Assembly (NCBI GenBank): GCA_050433985.1
Contig: JBNPWE010000038.1
Location: forward strand, 1 to 17,769
Direction of reading: 5' to 3'
DNA: 17,769 nt
Source: JACIYW01 sp014359745
Lineage (GTDB): Bacteria; Pseudomonadota; Alphaproteobacteria; Rhodobacterales; Rhodobacteraceae
Position 1 is the stretch's first letter; every line of letters starts with the position of its first letter. A program made the position numbers and the translations under genes. Under the pieces are notes generated by a model. The model was not told the DNA's origin. It saw only the letters and a list, made by a program, of their open reading frames with translations, and did not search any database. Positions 1 through 7,297 of the stretch are shown piece by piece.

Positions 1-332
1 GATTTCCCGGCAGCCGGAGTGGGGATCGCCAGCCAGAACCCATTCCTTGAGCGGATCAGCGGACCGGTATCATGCGCGCCGATGATCACCGGGGCGTTGG
101 ACCAGACCAGCGCCGCCGCGTTCAGGCTGTCGCTGGATTTGGGGAAGCTGGCGAGGCGGATGGAGTTGCCAAGCCGCGTGCCAAGCCCCGCACCGGTAAT
201 CTGGCCACGCCAAGCGGATTTCAGGGAGGTGCCTGCCTCGCGCATGGCGGCGGACACGGCTTTTTCCCCAGCGGCGACTTCGGCCTGTAGCAAGGTCGCA
301 ATGTCGGGACGGATGTCGAGTTTGAGTTTCAT
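1..332 (-). CDS. DUF6441 family prophage protein, partial at window edge
   Basis: The open frame starts at an ATG at 332 (MKLKLDIRPDIATLL) and reads without a stop to the left window edge, giving about 110 residues. The pattern (short beta start, a helix rich in Ala/Glu, then GTRLGNSIRLASFPKS, VWSNAPVIIGAHDTGPLIRS and NGFWLAIPTPAAGK) is what I recognise as the DUF6441 family. That family is found in rhodobacterial prophages between the head-tail joining gene and the tail genes; its role is probably in tail or neck assembly, which is an inference from gene order. The other minus-strand phage genes (931-1912) lie upstream in the same direction, but about 600 bases of non-phage DNA now separate them from it. 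No convincing ribosome site precedes the ATG, so its native expression signals may be lost. The C-terminus is outside the window. Confidence 0.75.
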   Translation of the reverse strand, partial: MKLKLDIRPDIATLLQAEVAAGEKAVSAAMREAGTSLKSAWRGQITGAGLGTRLGNSIRLASFPKSSDSLNAAALVWSNAPVIIGAHDTGPLIRSRNGFWLAIPTPAAGK

Positions 333-600
333 CACCGTTTTCGCTGAAAAGGCCAACGCGCAGTCGGGAATCGCCGAGAGTGGCGCGAAGGTGCTATCTG
401 GACGATTGGTAATATGAGATAAGAGGCGAACTGGCTGTGGGATGAGAACATCAGCGATCTTGCCATTGAGGCGAAGCACTGATCGTTCGTTTCTGACAGT
501 ACCAGAGTGACAGGGTTGTTGCCGCATGATGCAACGCTCCTGCGGTACGTTCCATCCGAATTGCTCGGGTGGGCGTGTGTAGAATGGGAAGGACCCAAAA
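333..600. other. Region without a confident gene
   Basis: This 268-base stretch separates the DUF6441 gene from the small membrane-protein gene. Open frames on both strands look like chance: biased composition and no recognisable domain. One plus-strand frame (about 333-482) reads protein-like (WREGAIWTIGNMR, then a TAA, then EANWLWDENISDLAIEAKH before a TGA), which could be a remnant of an unknown gene. The last 15 bases contain the purine-rich ribosome site of the 601 gene. I see no terminator or RNA gene. Confidence 0.4.
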
Positions 601-855
601 ATGGCTCTCGAAAGTCTGCTCGTTATACTTCTCGTTGGCGCTGTGGCCGGTTGGCTCGCAGGGTTGATCGTCAAAGGCTATGGCTATGGCCTGCTGGGCA
701 ATATCGTGATCGGCATCGTTGGTGCATTTGTGGCTGGCCTCATTCTGCCAAGGCTGGGGCTTAGTATTGGCAGCGGAATTGCCGGTGCCATCATCCATGC
801 CACGGTTGGTGCGGTGATCCTGCTTTTCCTGATCCGCCTGATCAAACGCGCCTGA
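601..855 (+). CDS. GlsB/YeaQ/YmgE family small stress-response membrane protein
   Basis: This 84-residue protein is made almost entirely of membrane helices separated by glycine-rich turns: about residues 3-25 (VILLVGAVAGWLAGLIV), 30-52 (LLGNIVIGIVGAFVAGLILP) and 58-80. The G-W-L-A-G motif, the K-G-x-G-Y-G-L-L-G-N loop and the length are typical of the transglycosylase-associated/GlsB/YeaQ/YmgE family, integral inner-membrane proteins linked to general stress; the molecular function is unclear even in model species. The ATG at 601 is preceded by GGAAGGA at a good distance. The gene stands alone and lies antisense between two phage genes (DUF6441 and head-tail joining) that are normally neighbours. 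It may have been brought in as phage cargo or by rearrangement. Confidence 0.85.
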   Translation: MALESLLVILLVGAVAGWLAGLIVKGYGYGLLGNIVIGIVGAFVAGLILPRLGLSIGSGIAGAIIHATVGAVILLFLIRLIKRA

Positions 856-930
856 AACAAGGTCCGGGTGACGACGGTAGCGCGCGGCGGGATCGAATCC
901 ACGCAACGCGGACCTGGGCGCAGGTGTGAC

Positions 931-1149
931 TCAGGCACTGGATCGCAGGTCCAGAGACCAGATCAGGCGCTCGCGGTCGCGGGTGGGTTCGCCCTGAATG
1001 GTGAAGCTGTCGGCCCCGATCACGATCAGATCGCCCGTGCGGGGATCGGGCAGGTCGGATACGCGCACATCCACCATCATCGTGTCGCTGACAAAGCGCC
1101 CAGCGCCGAAGTCTGTGATCCGATCCATGGCGGCGGCGAAGACGGTTAT
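931..1149 (-). pseudogene. Phage head-tail joining protein, internally deleted
   Basis: The C-terminal part (MDRITDFGAGRFVSDTMM, DVRVSDLPDPRTGDLIV, FTIQGEPTRDRERLIWSLDLR) is typical of small phage head-tail attachment proteins, which have a beta-barrel connecting the head completion ring to the tail. Family members are usually about 100-115 residues. Here the frame can be followed upstream only to I-T-V-F-A-A-A at about 1149, where an ATA stands in the place of a start, and the stop of the preceding gene lies just before. The segment usually found between the VFAAAMDRI start and the RITDF motif appears to be missing. An ATG at 1128 could still start a 65-residue peptide, but a functional protein is unlikely. 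It lies downstream of the gpW-type gene in the minus-strand late operon. Confidence 0.6.
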
Positions 1150-1167
1150 GATGATTTCCGCCGCCGT

Positions 1168-1425
1168 TCAGTTCGAGGTGTGGATGCGGATCGCGATCCG
1201 TGGCCGCTTGTTCACCGGCAGGATCGAGGCCTCGGTCATCAGGTCGATCCAGCGGCCCTTTTCGTCGAGGTGCTAGCGCGCATAGAGCGGCAGGCCGAGG
1301 GTGTTTGCTGCCTCCAGCAGGTTCGCCGGGCCGCCGTAGGTGGTGAACGTGTCCATGGTGCCAAGCGGGAACGCGATGCCTTCGCTGGCCGGGATCAGCC
1401 GCTGGCGGAAAGCCTCGAACGCCAT
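1168..1425 (-). pseudogene. Uncharacterised prophage protein with in-frame stop
   Basis: Starting at the ATG at 1425, four bases beyond the stop of the gpW-type gene, the frame reads MAFEAFRQRLIPASEGIAFP, then DTFTTYGGPANLLEAANTLG and LPLYAR, hits a TAG at 1273-1275, and continues coherently as HLDEKGRWIDLM and ILPVNKRPRIAIRIHTSN to a TGA at 1168-1170. Coding character on both sides of the TAG in the same frame indicates a single nonsense mutation, perhaps of a Tyr codon. I do not recognise the family. The tight coupling to the gpW-type gene and the following joining-protein remnant mark it as part of the head/neck morphogenesis cluster. Confidence 0.55.
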
Positions 1426-1428
1426 CGC

Positions 1429-1644
1429 TTACAGACCCTTCGAGGCCACGGTGCCCCAGCGGCGTCGCCGGGGTGTGCCGGTGGTCGCCGTGGCAATCCG
1501 GGTTTCGAGATCACTGATGGCGTTCGCCAGTTCCGCGTCCGACCCGTAGTTGATGGTCTTGCCGTCATAGCTGACCGAGCGGACGCCTGCGTAGCGCGCC
1601 TCCTGCAGCGCGGCCAACAGGGCGCGCATCCGTTCCAGATCCAT
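1429..1644 (-). CDS. gpW-family phage head-tail joining protein
   Basis: This 71-residue protein has the lambda gpW layout: an N-terminal helix (MDLERMRALLAALQEARYAG), a short beta hairpin (VRSVSYDGKTINYGS), a second helix (DAELANAISDLETRIA) and a basic tail (TPRRRRWG). In lambda, gpW is added to the head after DNA packaging and is needed before the tail can attach. The ATG at 1644 lies one base after the stop of the terminase remnant, the usual terminase-gpW coupling, so the start is well supported. The frame itself is intact, although the upstream terminase gene is cut by an insertion sequence, so the operon promoter is probably lost. Confidence 0.72.
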   Translation of the reverse strand: MDLERMRALLAALQEARYAGVRSVSYDGKTINYGSDAELANAISDLETRIATATTGTPRRRRWGTVASKGL

Positions 1645-1645
1645 C

Positions 1646-1912
1646 TCAGTCCCTCATGAAGTTCGGTGTGTAGGCCCGGCGTTTGCGCCGTGGCGTCGTT
1701 GGGGTTCCGGCCGTGGGCGGGGAGGGCGACACTGGTTCAGTTGCCGTGACGGGCGAAGCCGGTCGTGTTTCCACCCCGGCCTGCGCTTCCAACCGCCGCC
1801 AGGTGGCCTCGTCCCAGCGATCCGCGCCCATGATCCAGGCCGCCGCCCGGGCATAGACGCGGGTGTCGAGGGCCTCATTCCTCTCGCGCATCTTCTGCCA
1901 GGGTAATCGCAT
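1646..1912 (-). pseudogene. Phage terminase large subunit (GpA type), C-terminal fragment
   Basis: About 80 residues remain. The stretch MRERNEALDTRVYARAAAW, followed by IMGADRWDEATWRRLEAQAG, is characteristic of the extreme C-terminus of lambda GpA-type large terminases (the N-E-A-L-D-x-R-V-Y-A-R-A-A motif in the nuclease domain), followed by a Pro/Thr/Arg-rich tail ending NFMRD. The ATPase and most of the nuclease domain are missing: upstream the sequence passes directly into the 3' end of an ISAs1-type transposase fragment, with the border somewhere within 1899-1913. The remnant is therefore non-functional. It fixes the direction of the late operon: packaging genes first, then head-tail genes, towards the left edge. 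Confidence 0.72.
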
Positions 1913-1913
1913 T

Positions 1914-2413
1914 TCAGAATAGCGCGAGGAGTTTGAGGAGATAGTCTTGATTCCAAGCTGCTTTTTTGAACTTCGCGCGGAGCGAGGCCTTGCTGCTCTC
2001 CTTGGCCATGACGTTGAGCGCCATGTGACGGAGGACGGCGAAGTTATGGGGGCCGTTGTCCATGCGGTTGCGTGAGGCGTCTTCGTTCATCGTCACGTCG
2101 AGGCGCCAGTGCAAGCTGTTCTCCACGCCCCAATGGCTGCGCACGACCTCGCCGACACGTTCGGGCGACAGCGGCGCGCCGAGAAGATAACAGGCTGTTT
2201 CCGTGGAGAGTTTATCGGTCTCCGGCGTTGATCCGGGGATCTCGCGTGTGCGCGTGACCCTGGCAATGGCCTTCAAGCCGGGCCATTGATGGCGCTCCTG
2301 CAGCCAGCCGATGTCGGTCGAGACGGCGACGGCCCTGGTTTCGATGCGGCCATGATCGGCGTCGACCGTGGGGATGCTCGTTTCGACCTTCGCCAGCGGA
2401 TCGTCGAGATAAA
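1914..2413 (-). pseudogene. ISAs1-family transposase, C-terminal fragment
   Basis: Reading down from about 2413 the frame gives LYLDDPLAKVETSIP, TVDADHGRIETRAVAVSTD, IGWLQERHQWPGLKAIARV and, from an internal ATG at 2276, the rest to a TGA at 1914-1916. The HGRIE block and the HWGVENSLHWRLDVTMNED block (carrying the conserved glutamate) are hallmarks of the ISAs1/H-repeat transposases, which are normally about 370-380 residues; only about 166 are left. The 5' part is replaced at about 2413 by a piece of an IS256-type transposase. The sequence CAGGGTAATCGCATTT (1899-1914), just past the stop, may be the terminal inverted repeat of the element, which would place its end inside the terminase gene. 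Confidence 0.78.
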
Positions 2414-2848
2414 GGCGGACAACCCCTTGGCATTCGGGCCCAGCAGCGCCTCCAGCGCCTCAGTGAAATCGCCCGTGGACACGCCCTTGAGGTAAAGCCA
2501 CGGCAGCAGCTCTTCGACCGATTTCGCGCGGCGAAGATAGCGCGGCAGGATGCTGGGCGTGAAGGTGATCTTGTCTTCGCCAACGCCCCGATCCCGCACG
2601 CGCGGCACTTTCACCGGCACTGGACCAATGCCGGTCATCACCTCGCGTTCGGGTAAGTGTCCATGGCGCACCAGGCGCGCGCGGCCGTCCTCGAGCCTCT
2701 CCCCGGAAAAAGCGGCCATGAGCGCGGCCAGTTCCGCGTGGATCGCCTGTTCGATCAGCTTGCGCGCACCATCGCGTAGAACGTCCGTGAATGGGTCGGA
2801 TGAAAAACCCGATGGATCGGGCAGTTGGGTGATGGTAGTCTCTGACAT
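2414..2848 (-). pseudogene. IS256 (mutator) family transposase, N-terminal fragment
   Basis: The frame starts at an ATG at 2848 with AAAGGGA eight bases upstream and reads MSETTITQLPDPSGFSSD, then helices with ARKLIEQAIHAELAALMAA, then RHGHLPEREVMTGIGPVPV, KVPRVRDRG and RAKSVEELLPWLYLKGVSTG. This is the N-terminal DNA-binding region of mutator/IS256 transposases, with the usual I-G-P-V-x-V-x-V-P-R-V-R-D-R block. After about 145 residues (GPNAKGLSA) the sequence switches to ISAs1, so the whole catalytic DDE domain is missing. It belongs to a different IS256 subgroup from the element at 11597-13025; the two proteins share only scattered motifs. Its ribosome site and start are intact, so a truncated DNA-binding fragment could still be made. 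Confidence 0.8.
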
Positions 2849-2963
2849 GTGGCATATCCCTTTCTCAGCAGAGAATTGACGGCGACTCGACACCGCCATG
2901 ATATGCCGCCCTAAGGGCATCACCAACTTTCGCGCGTTTCTCTAACGGCTTCAGCGCTTTCCG

Positions 2964-3236
2964 ATGGCGGAAGCAAAGACAGTTGGATATGTTCCGCTCG
3001 GAGGCATCGAACGCATCCGGGCCAGAGGCCCGACAGCGCGCGGCACCTGGAAAACCATAGAGCTCCTCGCCTGCCCGATCACCTGGCGGCCGCATCCGTA
3101 ACAGATCGCATCCGCCCGGCGCGGCTATGACGATTGGTGGCAGGCGCTGGATTGGGTCCGGGATGGGCTGCTGGCGGGCGGGATGCTGCGCGAGGTCAAG
3201 GTGACAGCGGCAATGCCGCGGGTGCGGCCGTGGTAG
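2964..3236 (+). pseudogene. Unidentified small protein with in-frame TAA
   Basis: A plus-strand frame starting at an ATG at 2964 (MAEAKTVGYVPLGGIERIRA, GTWKTIELLACPITWRPHP) meets a TAA at 3099-3101 and then continues coherently (RRGYDDWWQALDWVRDGLLA, GMLREVKVTAAMPRVRPW) to a TAG at 3234-3236. The aromatic and charged pattern and the matched codon use on both sides of the TAA suggest a real gene of about 90 codons inactivated by one substitution. I do not recognise the family; the size and character resemble small accessory proteins of rhodobacterial prophages, which is only an impression. It lies between IS256 and IS110 remnants on the opposite strand. No ribosome site is visible, and the 5' end may overlap transposon-derived sequence. 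Confidence 0.4.
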
Positions 3237-3264
3237 CATCCTCGCATCAATCCAATCGCGCCAC

Positions 3265-3357
3265 CTATGCGAACTTGATGAAAAGCTCCTCTTCCATCCC
3301 CAGTTCGGACAACGCCAGCTTGAGACGTTCGAACTTGTTGGTGGAATCGATATTGCC
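3265..3357 (-). pseudogene. C-terminal scrap of an unknown protein
   Basis: Directly after the point where the IS110 reading breaks off, another minus-strand frame reads EGNIDSTNKFERLKL and then ALSELGMEEELFIKFA before a TAG at 3265-3267. About 30 residues in a helix-forming, natural-looking composition suggest the tail of a gene whose front was removed by the IS110 junction. I do not recognise the family, and chance cannot be excluded for so short a stretch. Confidence 0.25.
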
Positions 3358-3359
3358 CT

Positions 3360-3704
3360 CGCTTCACTCTTCACGGGCACGAAACGCATCGTCGGGCGCG
3401 TCGCTGCCTCGCAAATCGCTTCGGCATCGGCCGCATCATTCTTTTGCCGCTTCACGAACGGCTTCATGTAGGCGGGCCGGATGAGCCGCACCTCATGGCC
3501 CAGTTTCCCGATCTCGCAGCCCCGGAAATGGGCCCCGCCGCAGGCCTCCATGGCAACGACGCAGGGCGGCATCTGGCTAAAGAACGCCAGCACCTGATCC
3601 CGCCTCAGCTTCTTGCGCAGCACAACACCACCCGAGGCATCAGCCCCATGCATTTGAAACACATTCTTCGCCAGGTCGAGCCCGACCGTGGTAATCTCCG
3701 ACAT
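3360..3704 (-). pseudogene. IS110-family transposase, N-terminal fragment
   Basis: The frame starts at an ATG at 3704 behind a strong AAAGGAGG ribosome site and reads MSEITTVGLDLAKNVFQMHG, VVAMEACGGAHFRGCEIG, VRLIRPAYMKPFVKRQKND and AADAEAICEAATRPTMRF. These are the blocks of the DEDD (RuvC-like) domain of IS110 transposases, with the acidic residues Asp10, Glu53, Asp90 and Asp93 all present. At about residue 115 (VPVKSE) the similarity stops; the remaining roughly 200 residues, including the serine-containing C-terminal domain, are absent. The frame stays open by chance to 2865, but that sequence is not transposase. The element end lies upstream, near 3777, where a copper-ATPase fragment begins. 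Confidence 0.82.
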
Positions 3705-3776
3705 GACCGTCCTCCTTTATGGATCCTCGTAGACCCACCTTGGCACAATCGATGCCGTCGGGGGGCGGTCACATCT

Positions 3777-3914
3777 TCAGAGCCGGAACACACCAGACAT
3801 GAAGGTCGCAACCATCGAATAGAGATATGCCGCGCCCACGCCAAGGCTGATCAGCGTCCACATGTTCGGGCTGCGGTTTACCACCGAATCCCAGCCACAG
3901 CGGAAGAACGGCAT
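3777..3914 (-). pseudogene. Copper P-type ATPase (CopA-like) internal scrap
   Basis: Forty-five codons on the minus strand read MPFFRCGWDSVVNRSPNMW, then TLISLGVGAAYLYSMVATF and MSGVFRL to a TGA. This matches the transmembrane region of heavy-metal (P1B) ATPases just before the second pair of helices (P-F-F-x-R-G-W-x-S, N-M-x-T-L-I-x-x-G-V-G-A-A-Y-x-Y-S-x-V-A-T). Full proteins have 700-850 residues, so this is about 6% of a gene. It ends at IS110-flanking sequence on one side and abuts, head to head, the truncated response regulator on the other (border about 3912-3916). A copper ATPase next to an OmpR-type two-component system fits a former metal-resistance locus. Confidence 0.7.
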
Positions 3915-4516
3915 GCGCGCGACTTCGGCCACCGATGCCGTGGCCATGGATGCGGCGATGAAGGTGGGTCAGTTCGATCTGATCGTCCTGGATGTGATGA
4001 TGCCGGGCGAAGATGGTCTGTCGGTCTGCCGACGTTTGCGCGCACAAGGGGGCATTCCAATCCTGATGCTGACCGCCTTGGGTGATGAAACCGACCGCAT
4101 CGTGGGGTTAGAGGTCGGCGCGGATGACTATTTACCCAAACCTTTCAACCCGCGCGAGCTGCTTGCCCGGATCAAGGCGATCCTGCGCCGGTCCGACCGG
4201 TCTGAAGTGGTGGGCGGCAGCCTTGCCGGGCACAGGCTGGCCTTTGACCAATGGCTTCTTGATACCGACCGCCCGACACTGACCGCCGCCGATGGCACCG
4301 AGGTCGCGCTGACCACTGCCGAATTCCGCCTGCTGACGGTGTTTCTGGAACGGCCGCGTATTGTGCTCAGCTGCGAGCAACTGCTTGATCTGACGTCTGG
4401 TCGCGCCGCACAGGTGTTTGACCGCACCATCGACAACCAGATCAGCCGCCTGCGCCGCCAAGATAGAGGCCGATCCCGCCAAGCCCGCGCTGATCGCCAC
4501 TGTCTGGGGTGGCGGC
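3913..4516 (+). pseudogene. OmpR-family response regulator, truncated and frameshifted
   Basis: From about 3913 the frame gives the second half of a receiver domain: FDLIVLDVMMPGEDGLSVC with the phosphoacceptor Asp at 3991-3993, then ILMLTALGD and VGADDYLPKPFNPRELLARI with the conserved Lys. A winged-helix output domain follows (LTTAEFRLLTVFLERP, FDRTIDNQISRLRR). The first roughly 35 residues, including the acidic pair that binds Mg2+, are missing, replaced by the copper-ATPase scrap. Near 4456-4460 one extra C shifts the frame; in the shifted frame the expected end (KIEADPAKPALIATVWGGG) continues and runs straight into the kinase gene at 4517, so the last residues and stop of the regulator were deleted. 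It cannot work as a normal phospho-switch. Confidence 0.8.
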
Positions 4517-5661
4517 CCATTCCTGCGAAAGCTGTTTCCGCAATCCCTTGGGGGACAGCTGCTGGTCATGCTGCTTCTGGCGCTGGCCATCACACAAGGG
4601 CTTGGCCTTCTGTTGTTGACTGACGAGCGGAACCGCGCGGTCCGGGCCACCCTGGGGCTTGAGGCGACCGGGCGCGCGGCGAATGTGGTTTTGCTTCTGG
4701 ACAGCGCGCCCGCAGATCTGCGCACCTCCATCCTGCGGGCGGCAGATTCGCCGCTGGTTAGGTTTGACGTGGGGCCAGAACCGGAAACGCTGCATGACAG
4801 CGCCGATGCGAACCTGATTCTGCGCCAAATCCGGCAGATCCTTGGCGAGTCGGAACGGGAAGTCCGTGCCGATGTGCATGCCATTTCCCTGGCTTCCATG
4901 CCTTTGCCAGAGGGCGTGCCCGCCGCCATGCGCCCGATGCACAAGGCGACGATGGCCGGACGAACCGACCCGATTGAGCTGACCCTGTCGATCCGTCTGG
5001 CGGGGGGAGACTGGCTGAACGTGCGCACGATGTTCCAGCGACCGGCCCTGCAATTGACGCCGCAGGCGCTGTTGCCGGTGCTGTTGACGGCGGTGGCGGT
5101 GGCTCTGGTGGCGTGGTGGACCACTCGGCGGGTCGTTGGCCCGATGCGCGCCCTAGCCAATGGCGCTGACCGGCTGGGTCGCGGCCTTGAGGCCGATCCG
5201 CTACCGATAACGGGGCCATCAGAGGTGCGGGAGACCACGCAGGCCTTCAACCGCATGAAGGACCGCATGACCCGTTTCGTGAACGAGCGCACCCAAATGC
5301 TTGCCGCCCTGAGCTACGATTTGCGCTCGCCCCTGACCGCGATGCGACTGCGGATTGAAATGCTGGACGAAACCGACGACAGCATCCAACTGGAGGCGCT
5401 TGTCGAGGAAATGCAATCCATGATTGAGGCCGCATTGGAATTTGCACGCAGCGTCGCGAAGGCGGAACCCGCCGCAAAGGTTGATCTTGCCGCTCTGCTG
5501 GGCAATCTGGTGGGTGATGTGGGCGGGGAACGGGCGGCGTCGGTCTGGGCCTCGCCATCGCCAAGACCATCATTCTGGCGCGTGGCGGAACGGTAATACT
5601 GCGCAATCGCCGGAGCGGTGGCGTTGAGGCGATGGTAACCTTGCCAATTGGAGAGGCCTGA
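4517..5661 (+). pseudogene. Sensor histidine kinase, degraded (H-box His to Tyr, catalytic domain deleted)
   Basis: The protein starts without its own ATG, fused to the regulator, with a membrane helix (GGQLLVMLLLALAITQGLG), a periplasmic domain of about 150 residues, a second helix (LLPVLLTAVAVALVAWW) and a HAMP linker (RRVVGPMRALANGADRLGRG). The dimerisation box reads MLAALSYDLRSPLTAMRLR: the phosphoacceptor His expected before D-L-R-S-P is Tyr (TAC at 5315-5317). After KVDLAALLGNLV the N- and most G-boxes are missing. Near 5527-5536 the frame changes and only the last piece remains (GVGLGLAIAKTIILARGG, AMVTLPIGEA, TGA at 5659-5661). The gene therefore has a 5' fusion, a missense change at the essential residue and an internal deletion; it is certainly inactive as a kinase. 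The partner was the regulator upstream. Confidence 0.82.
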
Positions 5662-5776
5662 GTCACGAAGGCGCATTTGCTGGCGATCTGCCAATCAGCC
5701 TGACCAAACCGCAGCTGCGGCGACGGGGTAGACCACCGCCCCCGACGGCCGAGACCATCAGGAGCACGCGGGATGG
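5662..5776. other. Intergenic stretch between kinase remnant and decarboxylase
   Basis: These 115 bases lie between the convergent ends of the kinase pseudogene (plus) and the decarboxylase gene (minus). I see no gene, and no clear GC-rich hairpin followed by a T-run in either direction. The graveyard to the left and the intact metabolic genes to the right meet here. Confidence 0.4.
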
Positions 5777-7267
5777 TCACGCCGGAAGGGTTGTGCCCGC
5801 GCAGGTCGTTGCGCGCGGGCCCCCCAGCCGCAGCACCTCGGTCACCAGCAGGTCCAGATCGGCGCGCCGGGTCCGGTGGTTGCAGATGGCCACGCGCAGG
5901 CAGTGATGCTCTTTCACGGTGGTGTCCGACACGGCGGCAATCCCGGCCTCCTGGAGTTGCAGCATGATCTCGATGTTGAGGGCGCGCAGCGCAGCCTCCT
6001 CCATTCCGCCGGGGTTGGCGCGAAAGCACACCACATCGGTCACCGTCGGCGCCATCAACTCCAAGCTAGGTTCGCGCGCAATCAGTCCGGTCAGATACTG
6101 CGCCTGCGCGATGCCCTGATCGATCAACCGCCCGAATTTGGCAACGCCATGTTCCTTGAGCATCATCCATATCTTGAGCGCCCGGAACCCGCGTGTCGTG
6201 TCGAGATTGTAATCATGCAGGAATTCGGCGGCAGCTATGCCGCGTGACATTTTCTGAAGGTATTCGACATCTTCCGCAAAGGTCTGCCGATGCTGCCGAC
6301 AGTCGCGCACCAGCGCGCAGCCGACATCGAACGGGGCCTGAAGCCCCTTGTGCAGATCGAGCGCCAGGCTATCCGCCCGCTCGATCCCTGCAACCAGCTG
6401 GCGGTGGTCCGGGGCAATCGCGATCAGGGCACCGATGCAGCCGTCGACATGCAGCCACAACCCTTCCTCGGCACACAGATCAGCGATGGCGGACAGATCG
6501 TCGATCGACCCGGTGTTGGTGGTGCTCGCCGTCGCAATCACGCAGGCCGGCCGGGTGCCATAATCGCGGTCGGCCCGGATCCGATCTTTCAACGCGCCCG
6601 GATCCATGCGGAATGCGTCATCCGACGGCACCTTGGACAATGACCGTTTTCCCAGACCCAGCAGGTTCATCGCCTTTTGATGACAGGCGTGAACCTGATC
6701 CGACGCATAGAACCGCAAAGGTTGCGGCATGGCATCCACACTCTCCTGACGCAGATCGACGCCCGCCATCGCATTGCGAGCCGTCATCAGGCCGATGATG
6801 TTGGCCATCGACCCGCCGTTGACCAAAGTGCCGCTGGAGCCTTCGGGAAAGCCCATCATGTCACGGATCCAGTCTGTCACCTGACGGTCCACCAGCGCCG
6901 CAGCCATATTGCCGCCGCCAAGGTTCGACCCGTCGATTGCAGCCAGAAAATCAGCCAACGCGCCGGTAAAGTTTCCCGCCCCCATGTACCACATCCAGAA
7001 CCGCGGATGGATGTTGCCCATCGGGTAGGGCATCAGATTTGCGGTGATTTCGGCATAAACCGCCGTAAGCTGCTGCGGGGCCTGCGGCAGCGGCCCCGCA
7101 AAAGTGCCGCGTACGGCCGCAGGCATTTCCTGCCAGATCGGGCGGTCCCGGACACCGGACACATGGTCGATGGCATCATCGACCATCCGGTGCGCCAGTG
7201 ACCGGGCTTCGGCCCAATCGGCCGGGTCGAGGGTTTCTTCGGGTGCAATCCTGTCTTGCGCCGTCAT
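5777..7267 (-). CDS. Group II PLP-dependent amino acid decarboxylase
   Basis: This 496-residue protein is of the aromatic-amino-acid/glutamate/cysteine-sulfinate decarboxylase type (fold type I). Visible blocks are: substrate-side motif YPMGNIHPRFWMWYMGAG near 81-98; LVNGGSMANIIGLMTAR at 148-164; ASDQVHACHQKA with the PLP-stacking His at 193/196; NTGSIDDLSAIADLC at 251-265; WLHVDGCIGA at 271-280 with the cofactor Asp at 275; and DLHKGLQAPFDVGCAL, with Lys307 as the Schiff-base lysine. The residue after the Lys is Gly, where Trp is common. It releases CO2 from an L-amino acid; the substrate cannot be read from sequence. The ATG at 7267 has GGAG six bases upstream and lies 30 bases after the synthase stop, so it is the last gene of the cupin-synthase-decarboxylase operon. 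A cytosolic enzyme, apparently intact. Confidence 0.85.
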   Translation of the reverse strand: MTAQDRIAPEETLDPADWAEARSLAHRMVDDAIDHVSGVRDRPIWQEMPAAVRGTFAGPLPQAPQQLTAVYAEITANLMPYPMGNIHPRFWMWYMGAGNFTGALADFLAAIDGSNLGGGNMAAALVDRQVTDWIRDMMGFPEGSSGTLVNGGSMANIIGLMTARNAMAGVDLRQESVDAMPQPLRFYASDQVHACHQKAMNLLGLGKRSLSKVPSDDAFRMDPGALKDRIRADRDYGTRPACVIATASTTNTGSIDDLSAIADLCAEEGLWLHVDGCIGALIAIAPDHRQLVAGIERADSLALDLHKGLQAPFDVGCALVRDCRQHRQTFAEDVEYLQKMSRGIAAAEFLHDYNLDTTRGFRALKIWMMLKEHGVAKFGRLIDQGIAQAQYLTGLIAREPSLELMAPTVTDVVCFRANPGGMEEAALRALNIEIMLQLQEAGIAAVSDTTVKEHHCLRVAICNHRTRRADLDLLVTEVLRLGGPRATTCAGTTLPA

Positions 7268-7297
7268 GTCCTGCTCCCAGTCACTGCACGGGCGGTT

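Noticed and set aside
860..915. tRNA-like segment with AGGTCCG/CGGACCT ends and a GATCGAATCC-like loop
   Set aside because: Only about 55 bases between the arms, and neither a proper T-stem nor an anticodon arm can be folded; most likely chance.
868..1659. 263-codon plus-strand ORF
   Set aside because: Antisense to phage genes with recognisable motifs; its composition is typical of a shadow frame in GC-rich DNA.
2865..3704. Single 279-residue IS110 transposase
   Set aside because: Only the first 115 residues have IS110 motifs; the rest is Pro/Arg/Ser-rich chance reading across unrelated sequence.
4132..5292. Long minus-strand ORF opposite the two-component genes
   Set aside because: Arg/Ser-rich shadow of the plus-strand regulator and kinase, whose motifs are unmistakable.
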